Positions 1 through 10,790 of a stretch of DNA of 64,000 nucleotides are shown here, one piece after another. The notes beneath the pieces are model-generated. The model made no database searches and was not told the origin of the DNA. It saw only the letters and a list, made by a program, of their open reading frames with translations. Location: assembly GCA_029204225.1 (NCBI GenBank), contig CM055098.1, positions 10,737,246 through 10,801,245 on the forward strand. The letters are read 5' to 3'. A program made the translations under genes and the position numbers. The stretch's first letter is position 1. Each line of letters opens with the position of its first letter. Origin of the DNA: Diphasiastrum complanatum (lineage: Eukaryota; Streptophyta; Lycopodiopsida; Lycopodiales; Lycopodiaceae).

Positions 1-585
1 AAATTTGACAGTGATTAGTTTTCAATCATAACAAGACTATATTCAGATGGATACTTGGTTGGCTCTCCATTGAAAATTATCAAGCATTTTTGTTAGTGAT
101 CCTCTTCCATTGTTTCATCACTGTGAAGTGGTGGAAGTAGAGATCCAAGTTGATGACATAAACATGACAATTACTTGTTCGATGTCTACAGGGAGCTAGC
201 TACTTTTGAGTTTGTGATTTCAAGTCTGCTACTTGTGGGCAGCTGATACATATAGCTGTCGTTAGATCTCTCTCTGTAAATCATCCTGATAGTTCTGAAA
301 GACAAGTACTAATCCTGTAGCCAATGATTCTAGTAAAGGTTTTCCCAGTGATGCTGCAGACTGGTAAATAAAATATGCTATTAGCTTCAAGAAAAACCAA
401 AAGATCATACATGTTTAAAACTTTTTAGAAGGGGAAATTCCCGAATATTATCACTTCCCAATATTTTATGCGGCGTACAGTTTTATTTCTGATACAGCAT
501 ACATATATGTCAGCTGCAATTCAGCATATGATCGTTGCGTAATTACACATTGTATCTGCTAATCAAAATAAATCACTACCACTTG

Positions 586-2328
586 TCACATGAATTGCCT
601 TGGAATCTCAGAAAAATGCCTTCTGCCATGAACAAAGTGAAAGATCTTTCCCCCAGAGAAGGATCGCCTCATAGTTGACCCTGCTGTCAGTGAGCCTGAG
701 TTACTGAGTGCAATAGCAAATTGATCTCCAGCTATGGTCTCAGTACTTTTCTCCTTTGGCTTTAATTCATGACTCATACTTTTATTCAGGCGCTGGGATG
801 CCTGATCAGTTGTTGATCTATAATTGTTGCTCCTAATTGACTTCCATTCATGGCTGGAGTTCAGCCACTTCCAGGTCTTTGCAGCTGCACCAGAGCTTGT
901 GTTGCTCAAAACTGGTCCCTCACCAGTTCCACTGTTGCTTGCTAATTGCCCCTGCATCATCTGTTGATCCTGATTGGCACTACCACTGGCACTGGCACTG
1001 GAAGATGGTGCCCCTTCACTAATATGCACTACCATGTGTTGCTCCTTGCTAGACTTGTACTTTTTCATCAACAATGAGGCTGAGGGACAAAGCTAAAAGA
1101 TGCATCAACACTTAAGGAAGTAACCCTCCCAACTGATTTTCTGCGCAGCTCAAAAAACTCCAAGGAAATCCGGTGGAGTTGGAACGCCTGAGGTGCGGGA
1201 AGGGCTGCCGCCTGGTTGATGAATGTCTTCTCATCGGATGTCCTTTCTTATATAGCCCCTTTGGTGTCCTTCCTTTCTTATATAGCCCCTTTGGTGTCCT
1301 GTACACTGAAAGCACGGCTTAGCAGACGCATTCTTGAGGGCAGCCATGTATTCTTTGTGATTCTAAACTGGATTTTTGGCAAGGTGAATGCAGCTTTGGT
1401 TGTCGCAAGATATAGTAGTCGCAGTAGTCGCATCCACATGTGGTTCATGATCATCGTCTCCGCCAAGACTGCCCAATTGCAAAATCCTCCGTGAAAGTGA
1501 AAATTCAGATCTGATTCGATGCGTTCCTTCATCGCTTGCGGTCGTAGAGGACATTCTTGACAGTAACGAAAAAGGCAACCCTCCGCCTCGGGAGAATGAA
1601 GAATCAGCCGATCGTGATTCCCCATATGAATTTGGATCACCATTCACTAATGAGGATAATGTCTGATCGGGAGCAGACTCATGTGATGGTTGAGACTCGT
1701 ATGAGGGTGCTAGGTCTTGCTGTCGCTGCTGAGCTGCGGAACTATGTGGAGCATTAGCTGCAGCCTCCTGAATCAGGAATATGGGTGCACGGCATAAAGG
1801 GCAGTTTGAATGTGAGTTTAGCCACGTATCGATGCAAGGGAGGTGGAAAGCATGGCCGCATTTTGGGAGCAGTCGAAGATGCTCATGATCTTGGAACTCG
1901 CTCAAGCAAACTGAACACTCCGTGCTATCTACCAATACATCTTCCTCTCTGAATGAATAAACCGGAATCTTTTCGATCAGATCTTCACCGACGCCATTTG
2001 ACGTCTGGTTCAAAGCAAACTCGAAATCCAGAATTGCACGATTATTGTCGTCTGGTAGCTGACGCACCCTGCGAATCCGCCACAGCGTTAACGTAGCGCA
2101 GTATCGCCTGAAGATGCGATAATAGCTCACAAGGATAAATGCAGTGGCCAATATCGCTATGATCATCACCACACGTGGAGTAACGGCGGCAGACTTGCCA
2201 CTACTGCCTGCACTTGCTGTTGTACTGTGGTTGTCTGGGTAGGATGGGGATGGATGATATATGGGTATTTCATGAGCAGGCGTGACTGGGGAACAATTAA
2301 TCCGACCTAGCGACGGCTTAGAATTCAT
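586..2328 (-). pseudogene. ATL-type RING-H2 E3 ubiquitin ligase, frame-broken after the RING
   Basis: This is the minus-strand paralogue of the intact gene at 40637. The homologous start is the ATG at 2328; an upstream in-frame ATG at 2394 has no counterpart in the sister. From 2328 to 1363 runs an open frame of about 321 codons with a Pro/Ser-rich N-terminus, one hydrophobic segment (ending [10 protein letters not shown]), the short conserved motif before the RING (IPVYSF) and a complete RING-H2 (C-x2-[14 protein letters not shown]). The sister continues to 553 residues, but here the frame is lost near 1365-1450. An exact 30-bp duplication lies at 1241-1300, about 13 nt are missing near 1165, and another single-base change lies near 1090. 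The C-terminal third therefore sits in other frames (1112-1315, 586-1074). A truncated ligase with membrane segment and RING could still be made. I call it a pseudogene by comparison with the sister; expression would decide. Confidence 0.8.
1241..1300. repeat. Exact 30-bp tandem duplication inside the broken ATL copy
   Basis: Bases 1241-1270 and 1271-1300 are identical. The duplication adds ten codons in phase and is absent from the intact copy near 41620, so it arose after the two copies separated. Confidence 0.95.
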
Positions 2329-3510
2329 CCTGGCACCACAAGCATCTCCAGCAGCAGAAATCAGGCCAATATCAGCGACATATTTTCGTATCACCCACGC
2401 AAAGCATCATCTGATGGACTCCACAAATGCTTGCAAATGACGGCAGTAAATAAGTATGTTCACAGATCTATCTTGTTGCGGAAAAGTCTAATCTGGGCTT
2501 TATGATCATAAATTTCTCTAGATTCAGAATACAATCAAAAGACATCATTTGGCAGTGAATAAGTATGATCACAGCTATATCTTCTTGAGAACAAATCTAC
2601 TTCTGGGCTTTATGATCGCAATTTTCCAGTATAGATTACAGCTACCTATAACGTCTCTAGTCATCCAAGACGTGCCTAGGCACTTTGCGTATCAGATTAT
2701 GAAGGTCTTAAGCTTTGCTCCTTATTACTCTGACTACATTGAACCAACAATATGCATAACCTGCAGCAATTCAAGGTTCAGTCAGACTGGTCAAAAAACC
2801 CAAGTCCAGAAAAAGAGGCTGAAGATGGATATTTACAACAGCTCCTCAAAAACCCAAAAAGAAAAATTGATTGGAGAGTGTCCTCAAGAGTCAAGGGTAC
2901 TGATGTTGTTCAAGTAGTCACCTAGGGTTAGGGTTCAAAAATATAACTTGCCACAACAAACTCCACACATCTGCTAGGGTTTTGCAAAATTCTATAGAAA
3001 AAAGCTCCACTTGGCTTGGCTATTCTCTCTCAGTATGATTTATACTAGGATCACTCATAAGCCCTAAAACAAGATTAGAGATGCTAAAGGCCCTACAATT
3101 AGGCTTAGGGCTTCTAAACATGAACCAAAAGCAAGATTAGGATTATCTATGCATATGCCCTTTTTGACAGCCCTTGCAAATCTACAAGACCATGTCTTCT
3201 CCAATCGATTGAGTTGGACTAGATAAGAATCTTAACAAAGGTGCATGCTCGAAGCGCATATGTACATCTTATACACTAAATTGAAGCTAGTGGAAATGTG
3301 CTCTCTCTTTTTAAAAAATTGCAAGAGTTGATGAAAAAGTTAAACTCAAATAAAACTCACTAGTGGAAAATAGGAGCTTTTCATTTTTCATCCTTAATCA
3401 TTCTAGAAGCATGCAACTTTTGGTAAAAATGAGCATTCTTTTTGTTTTATTTTGCATGCCAAGTGGATCATGAGGTTGGGCACACAATGGAATACTAGTC
3501 TTTACTTCAT

Positions 3511-4320
3511 GTAATTTTTTTGACATTTTAAAAAAAAATTACAGTCAAAATTCTTTTGCGAGCATTTGGATGGAGGAAAGAAGTACCCATAAAAACATTT
3601 ATTGTACATTTTTTGAAAATTTCACGATTCTTTCATTTTCAATGGGCAAATGTTTCATGGATTCCAAAAAAAAAATAACAATCCACTCAATGAACTCCAT
3701 AAGACCCCTTTTCTTTAAGCTAATTGATTTTCTAATTTCACTCAACTTTTGGACCTCCATTTTTTTTTCATTTGAAGTCAGATTTCAGTACAATCAAAAG
3801 CAAAACTGATCATATTGTTGAGCTTGACACTGTGCAACTATCTATACTTTCATAATCATTACTTGATTTATTAAATTCAAGTACTCGTATCTTAAGTTCA
3901 TTATTTTGTGGTTTTTTTTACCATTTTTTATACCTCCATAACTTTTTTATTTGACCTCAAAATTGAATGCTCTAAAAAGAAAAAGTAATCAGAACAACGA
4001 GATGAACATTAACTAACTATCAAAATTCAGATTCTTCAATTGTGATTTGTTGCATTTGTATATTGTACCATTTTAAAAATGTGGTGAACATGGAAAACAA
4101 ACAACTGATAAACACAACCCTCCTGAAGAGACCTTGCCTATAGAAGAAGTTTTAAAAGAACCGTAGAATTTAGACCAACATTCAGTCATGAGGGAGCCAT
4201 TCCAAGTTGCACATGATTTAATCCTCTGAATGTTGCAGAATATGGAAAGGAATCATGATGCAGATGAAGACAAATATATTGGAACCATGGGTTTCACAAC
4301 AAACAAGATTTCATGAACAA
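3511..4320. other. AT-rich spacer without a supported gene
   Basis: Many homopolymeric A and T runs and only short chance frames, for example a lysine/phenylalanine-rich one at 3570-3809 with no recognisable motif. I see no repeat boundary, RNA gene or conserved protein here. It separates the inner end of the left duplication arm from the gypsy relic. Confidence 0.5.
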
Positions 4321-5207
4321 CAAAACCATTTCGATGCTTGAGATATTAAGAAAAAAATCACTATTCAAAAATTTAAAAATGATTCCAAATCCATTGACAT
4401 TCAAGAATGGTTGGACAAACTAGATCGCTACTTCATCTTGTTCGACATGCTTGATCCAATGAAAGTTACCTTTGCTATGATTCATTTTAAGGCGGTAGCT
4501 TATAAGTGGTGGAAGAGAATAGAGAATAGAAGAGTGTAACGAGCATGCTAATTGGCTTTTATACAAGAATGCTTGTATCAGCATTTTCAAAAAGCCATTT
4601 CAAGATGATGAAAACTTCAAAAAGTAGATAGAGATACACTAGAGAAGTTCCATACACGAGTATATAATTTTGAGTTTTGGAGTTCAACTTTGAAGCTACC
4701 TACAATTTTTGATGAGGATAATCTAAGAAGATATATAGAACTTGAAGGACTACACAGTGGTTTAAGATTGGGAGCTATTTTGAGTCAGACAGATGGAGTC
4801 ATTGCCTACAAAGTTAGGAGACTCACTAATTTAAAAGCATGATATCCTACTCATGATAAGGAGATGTTGGCCATTGTACATGCACTAAAGAAATGGCACC
4901 ATTATCTATATGGGTCTCAATTCTTGATTGAAGGTGATCATCATAGATTAAAATATTTTATGAGCCAAAGGCAATTGAATGACAAGCAAAACAGATGGTC
5001 GTCACATGTTCAATTTAATAATTTCAATATCTAATATCTTAAAGAGAAAGATAATCTACCAAGCCAAGATTATCAACAATTCTAATAGCATATTAAATGC
5101 ATCAGAAAATGAAGATCAACATTGGCACAGAAGAATGCAGTTGCGTATGCATTATAAAAAATATGGTCTTTATAGATGAAGGCATCATCAAATTCTATAG
5201 AGGAATA
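4321..5207 (+). pseudogene. Ty3/gypsy relic: gag fragment fused to RNase H fragment
   Basis: Bases 4370-4730, read through stops and shifts, give a gypsy gag-like region (IQEWLDKLDRYF, then YKWWKR, then LEKFHTRVYNFEF). Near 4765-4800 it passes straight into an RNase H end with YPTHDKEMLAIVHALKKW, HHYLYGSQF and a later RW...F stretch, which is typical of the chromovirus/gypsy RNase H to integrase link. Zinc knuckle, protease and reverse transcriptase are absent, so an internal deletion joined gag to RNase H. Several in-frame stops are present. The element continues at 17593 after the copia C insertion. No LTR was found for it. Confidence 0.75.
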
Positions 5208-6378
5208 TGTTGGGAGAGAGGGAGATGAACGAGTTGAGAAAAAAAGATGTCGTATGTTAGAAACGAAAAATAAGCTCAAAGAGGTAAGACGAACACGAAC
5301 GAGACACGAACTCGAACAAGAAATAAACGAGAAAAGAATTCGAACAGAAAATGTGCGTGCGCAACGGAACGAGCTATACGACTCTCTTTGTAAGCATGAC
5401 TACGCCTATCAGAACAAACAAAACGGTAGTGATGGGAATCACAGTCGTTTTTGATTACGTAGCCAAGCTTTAATATATGAATGAAGCTCCAGAAGAATGG
5501 TTTGTCGCGAATAGTAAGACAAACTATTCGTCGCGAATGATTCGCGAAGAGCTAGACAGTGCTCGACTGATAATTAGTCGTGAATGATTCGTGAAAGACA
5601 AGACCAAATGTTAGTCGTCTATTACCAGAAAGAACAACTAGAAAGATTAGACAGAATGAATTATAAGCATAGCAATATTAACATAGATCTGAACACAGAA
5701 CAGAGAACTATATAAGATTAAGTATATTATGTATACATGTCAATAATGCGGTAGAGCACAAGACAATAGCGGATGAAACCGCGTGCCCTACGAAGCTTAT
5801 GCAATCTGTAAAGGAATAAAACCTTATTGCTGACAATCAAGAATCAATGCGCAAGGCATCTACCTCATCTCATTCACTCATATTTCATTAATCTGAATAC
5901 GCAAATGGTATCCAGTATATATACATTATATTACAGGTGTGCAAATGTGCAAAGTACAGAGTGGATGTGATGTCTGGAAGAGATCGTGGGTGGCTGCAGT
6001 TGTTGTCCAGTCTATTAGCGCAGCTGCATGGGGTGACCGTGAAAAGAGTGCGGCGTTTGTCAATGTTGAAGTGATCGTTGTTGATGACAATGCAAAAAGT
6101 GCGTCACTCTTACGAGTAGCCTTAGGATTAGATTTACAGGGTGCCTTTTGCTTTTAGGGAACCTTTGGCATTCTGTAAGATACTGTCCCCTTTCCGCCTG
6201 TCACCATAACATGTGAAAAGAAAAAAAAAGCACAGTGTCGCGATTCTTTCGCCTTTTCTTCGTCTGTGCAAATTTGCATGTAAATATGCAGACTGCGCGA
6301 CAACGTTAGTAAATATGCAGCATGAATGGAGGCAGATTAAAATGGGATTTAAGGAGAGTGGAGGGAATAAATCCAACA
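5208..6378 (-). repeat. 3' LTR of copia element C
   Basis: A 1171-bp LTR with TG...CA ends, bounded by target duplication on the left and a C-rich (minus-strand polypurine) run on the right. It contains the CpG-rich palindrome TCGCGAATGATTCGCGA at 5531-5547 and a decayed second copy near 5578. Short frames inside (for example 5176-5454) overlap the LTR edge and are not genes. Confidence 0.9.
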
Positions 6379-8962
6379 CCCCCCCTTAATCTAGATCCGT
6401 GAATGCCTTGATCTTCAAACTGAGCAATGCACAAAATTTGTTGTGCGCATTAACATTGAGTGCTTTCATGAAGATGTCTGCAATCATGTCCTACGTTCTA
6501 CAGTACATTAAGCTCACCTCTCTGTTGAGAACCTTGCCCCTGATGTAGTGATATCTGATCTAAATGTGCTTACTCCTAGAATTAAATCTAGGGTTGGCTG
6601 ATAAGGTAGTAGCACTTTGGTTATCACAAAACAAAATTGTAGGGTTGTATTGATACAAATTGATGTCTGACAGCAAATTTCTCAACCAAAAGACTTCTTT
6701 AATAGATTAAGAAGCAGCAATGTATTCTGCTTTAGTAGAAAAAAGTGTGATAGAGGTGCTTACGACTGTTCCACGAAATAGGACCGTCGTTGAAGAAGAA
6801 TGTAAATCTAGATGTGGACTTACGATTGTCTACATCTCCTCCCTAGCTTGCATAAGAATAACCATTGAGCTGATGAAGATTGTCGTGGTTGACATCTCCA
6901 TAGCAGATGCACTGGTCCATGGTAGCTCAAATATACCTCATGACTCGAATAAGAGCCTTCCAATGGGTAATGCTAGGATTAGCCATGTATTGGTTGAGTG
7001 AGCTAACAGCAAAAGAGATATCTGGTCTTGTACAGACCATTGTGTACATGAGAGATCCTAGTATCAATCGATATAGATACTCTCTCATTTGCTCCTCTTC
7101 CTGCTTGGTATAGGGAAATTGGTCTTTTGACAAATGCAGGCTTGGATCCATTGGTGAGTGAGATAATTTACAATTCATCAAATTGTAATTGTTAAGAACA
7201 TTATGAAGATACCTTTGTTGAGTGATGTAAATCAATCGATTTGCTCTGTCTCTATGGATTTGAATTTGCCCAGATCAGTCATGTCGAATTCTGAGAACAA
7301 CATTTGTTTCGAATCCTTAACCATATTGGTAATGTTGTTGAAAAGCAACGTATCATCCACGTACAAGGTGATGATAATGAAGGATTGCTGCACTGACTTC
7401 AAATAAATGTTGCAATCAGCAGTACTTGGTTGAATCCTTGTTCAATGAGGAATGTGTTGATCCTTTAAAACCAAGCCTTGGCATACTGTTTCAAGCCGTA
7501 CAGTGCTTTGTGGAGTTTACAGACACGATTCTTCATGCCTTCCAGAACGTATCCTTGGGGCTGGATCATGTAGGTATCTTCTTGTATAACTCCATTCAGA
7601 TAGGTTGTTTGTACATCAAGTTGATGTACTTCGAGGTCGGCAGCTGCAGCATAAGACAAGAGCATTCGGATCGACGAATGTTTGACGACTAGACTAAAAG
7701 TCTCACTGTAGTCAACATATGAGATCTGGGTGAATCCTCGTGCTACTAGTCTAGCCTTCCTTCGATCAATTGCTCCGTTGGCATTATATTTGATCTTAAA
7801 GATCCATTTGCAATCAATGATATTGCAGCCAATAGGAGCTTCGACTAATGACCATGTCTGATTCTTGATCAGAGAGGTCCATGGCTTCTCTCTAGAGATC
7901 AGAGTTTGGTTGGCTAAGTGCCTCTTCGACTGTCGTCGGTTCTTGCATTAAGAGACAGGCAGGCTCAAGAGTATACCTTGTGGGCTGTGTGCGCATCGGC
8001 TTGATCTTCTGGGAGGATTCGACTGATGAACCGCTCCTGGGACTTGTTGCTGAGTAGCAGCAACATCTTCGTCTAATTCGTTGTCTTGAAGTGGGTCGAC
8101 AATACATACGCCTGAGCTAGAAGCTCGGACTATCGTGTCAACGGCAGGTGATGAAGGTTCTTCTTGAGCAATATCCTTGCCTTTGAGTTCAACGAACTGA
8201 TCCTCGATAAAGACTGTATCTCGGCTATTACAAGATTTGCTAGGTATCAGAATCGTATAGCTTGTAAGTGTTATCAGACGAAGTATATCCGATCAGGATG
8301 GTCTTGAGACCTTGGAAGTCCAATTTTTTCCTTGTGTCCTTTGGGATCTACGCATAGGCAATGCACCCAAACACTCTTAGGTTCTTCAAAGAAGGCTTAG
8401 AGCCTATCCACACCTCGTGGGGTGTCTTGTCTGAGAGGGCCTTGGTCGAACATCTGTTCTAGACGTAAGCTACAGTGGAGACAGCTTTAGCCCAAAATCT
8501 CTTGGGCAACGATGCATGCGATAGCATACATTTAGTAGATTCGACCACAATGTAGTTCTTCCTCTCATCTAAGCCATTAGAATGAGGACTGTAAGGAGTG
8601 ATGAATTGCTGCTCAATGCCTTGGCTTTGGCAGTATCTTAAACTTGACAGAGATATATTCTCCACCGTTGTCTGACCTTAGGGCCTTGATCGTCCTTCCA
8701 ATCTCCTTTTCTACATGCTCCTTGAAGATTCTGAAGCAGTTGATGGCTTTTGATTTCTTCTTTATGAAGTACACCATAGTCCTTCTGGAGAATTTGTCAA
8801 TAAAGGTTATAAAATACCGTTGGCGGCCTTCAGCGAAGGATTTTTCATTGGGCCACAAATATCTGAATGTACAACATCTAGCAATCCTCTAGCAACATGC
8901 TGATGGCTTGACTTAAATGGTTTCCTAGTCTGTTTACCAACTAGACAATCTTGACAGATAGG
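6379..8962 (-). pseudogene. Copia element C pol remnant (integrase, reverse transcriptase, RNase H)
   Basis: Reading leftward from 8962, the start of the integrase core is seen as CQDCLVGKQTRKPF followed by HSDICGPM, then FITFIDKFSRR, RSDNGGEY and SPHSNGLDERKN (8459-8858). Next come reverse transcriptase pieces (7465-7665 with LDVQTTYLNG and ALYGLKQ; 6927-7235 with RPDISFAVSSLNQYMA), then a short RNase H/C-terminal tail reaching the polypurine tract. The frames are broken repeatedly, for example between 8640 and 8665 and within reverse transcriptase. No intact polyprotein remains, so any movement would have needed enzymes in trans. Confidence 0.85.
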
Positions 8963-9618
8963 TGTGAAAATTGTCAACATTTCCTAGCTAGTTTGAGGCC
9001 TAAATTGGCTAAAATTGTAAATAGTTTTGGTTCTGGAGTTTTGCACGTGTGGAGCAGGCCACAATGTTTTTATTTACTGTATTTTTTCAGTATGATGAAG
9101 TGTCAAACTTCATACCCTTCAAAATGAGACCATTTTGATGTATTTTGGTCATATAAGCCATTTTTAGCTATTTTTCCTATATAGGGAATATCTAGGGTCA
9201 AGTACCTTCTAGAGAGAGGAGAGAGAGTCATCTTCCTCATCCATAAATAGTAGGGAAGTCGTGGAGAACAGGTTGGAGAAACCTTTTGTATGCTTCATTG
9301 AGATCAATAGATCATTGTCATTGTTTCTTCCTCCATTGAGAGCATTGTTGTGTGTATTGTCTTCAAGCTATTGTGTATGATCTTAGGTGTTTTCCAAAAG
9401 TGGTAGGCTGATGTATTATGGACTGTATAATGCTATTTTGGGCCTGCACTTGATGTTTATGGAAGTTTCCATTTGTGATAAATGCTTTTTGATCAAGTTC
9501 TTTGCATTCTAGGTAGCATAGAATGTGTTGCCAATTCCTAGCTTATGTAGTTTGGAGTGCAAGCATTCAAGCCAATGATCTTGGAGTTTAGATCCACTTA
9601 GGATCTGTATTTTTCACA
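8963..9618 (+). repeat. 5' LTR of copia element A
   Basis: A 656-bp LTR, TGTGAAAATTG...TTTTTCACA. A TATA-like CTATATAGGG near 9177 sits in its central part, a plausible U3 promoter, and a CACGTGTG motif lies near 9045. Confidence 0.93.
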
Positions 9619-9632
9619 TGGTATCAGAGCTG
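9619..9632 (+). other. Primer binding site of copia element A (tRNA-iMet type)
   Basis: TGGTATCAGAGCTG directly follows the LTR's terminal CA. It matches the common plant copia primer site complementary to the 3' end of initiator tRNA-Met. A 1.17-kb untranslated leader follows, up to the ATG at 10791; it carries repeated 'cttgctgga...' and 'ggatgaa...' phrases but no supported frame. Confidence 0.9.
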
Positions 9633-10790
9633 GTTGGCTTCTATTTACAGTAAGTATTCCATTTTTGGTGATATTTGGATGTTTGATCAAGTTCTAGCAT
9701 GATTTTGCATTGCTTTGTTGATCAAATCTTACTAACCTTTGTTTTGTGAGTTGAACTTGTGGATCAAAAGCATATTTCAGGTCTATTGAAGATCAGAGGC
9801 TGAAAAGAAACTATTTTGGATCAGATCATAACACCTAATCATTTGTGATTGTGAGGCTTGTGCATATTCAATACTAACAATGTTCTTTTCAATCCTATTG
9901 TTGACAATCTCCATTCTTGGATGAACACTCTCCTTAAGTGGATGAAACTTCTCCTTAAGTGGATGACAAATGCTCTTTTGAGTGAGTTGTAATTCTCCTA
10001 AAGTCTGAGCAAAGCTCCCATTTGGATGAAAGATCCCCTTTTTTGGGTGAACATATTGTAAGCTCCATTGTGAAGAGCATATTGTAAAGATTGTCATCAA
10101 TTTTGGCATAATTTTTGGTGTACTTTGTTGAGCATGTAAGTAACTCTCCTTATGTAATTTGATTGGAGCATTTGCTGGAAGGTGTTAACCATTATGCAAG
10201 TGTGTTTTCAGGTTCTTAACAGGTTGAGGAACATTCTCATGTGAAGTGATCTTAGATCTACATCTAAACACCAAGATTTGACAAGATAGTGAAGCTAGTC
10301 TTGTGATTCACTAAGTGTGCTCATTCATTCACCTCTAAATCTTGTATTTATCACTTGCTGGAGTTTATAAACTTTTAGAAGTGTGGTTTACATGTGGTTT
10401 TACAGGTTGAATCAATATCTTAGTGTGTTGATCATATGTTGATCAAGTTTGTTCATTACTAGGTAATCTTGGCATCCTAGTTTTGGGTATTTTCTAAGAA
10501 TGCAAGTAACTCTTCACACCATAACTTGATTTGGTCACTTGCTGGAAAGTTTGAGAGCTTAAGCAAGAGTGTGTTCAGGTTGGTTTGATTTTGTAATCCA
10601 TTCTTAGTGTGTGCAAAGTGTTGCATGTGTTTCAATCTTCCTTTCTATGCTTGGAAACCATCTAGGTTCAAGATAGAAGTGTTTTAGGGTCCTAAATCTT
10701 CATAGATCTCTTTATCTATCATTTGTTGAGAGAAAAGTGAGTGCTAAGTGCTTTAGGACAGAACCTAAAAGTTGAAGAAACATTAGAATC

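Larger units (their letters stand above)
1..3510 (-). repeat. Left arm of an inverted segmental duplication (ATL locus)
   Basis: Read on the minus strand, this block matches 38710-42875 on the plus strand. The match covers the 3' flank (positions 1-580 against about 42300-42875), the RING-H2 gene and about 1.1 kb of upstream sequence. Landmarks shared in reverse complement include the 'ggcatgcc...tccattg...cttcatg' block near 3455-3510 and 38700-38760, the 'aagatagatctgtgagcata' stretch near 2460, and the 'gggcttatgagtgatca' block near 3050 and 39270. Homology runs to the left window edge, so the true outer end is not visible. The inner limit near 3510 is approximate. Identity was judged by eye, not computed. 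Confidence 0.85.

Noticed and set aside
3570-3809. 79-codon frame in AT-rich spacer
   Set aside because: Phe/Ile/Lys-rich translation of A/T runs; no homology or regulatory context.
5176-5454. 92-codon Arg/Glu-rich frame
   Set aside because: It crosses the target duplication and start of the element C LTR, and both LTRs carry the same sequence; not a gene.
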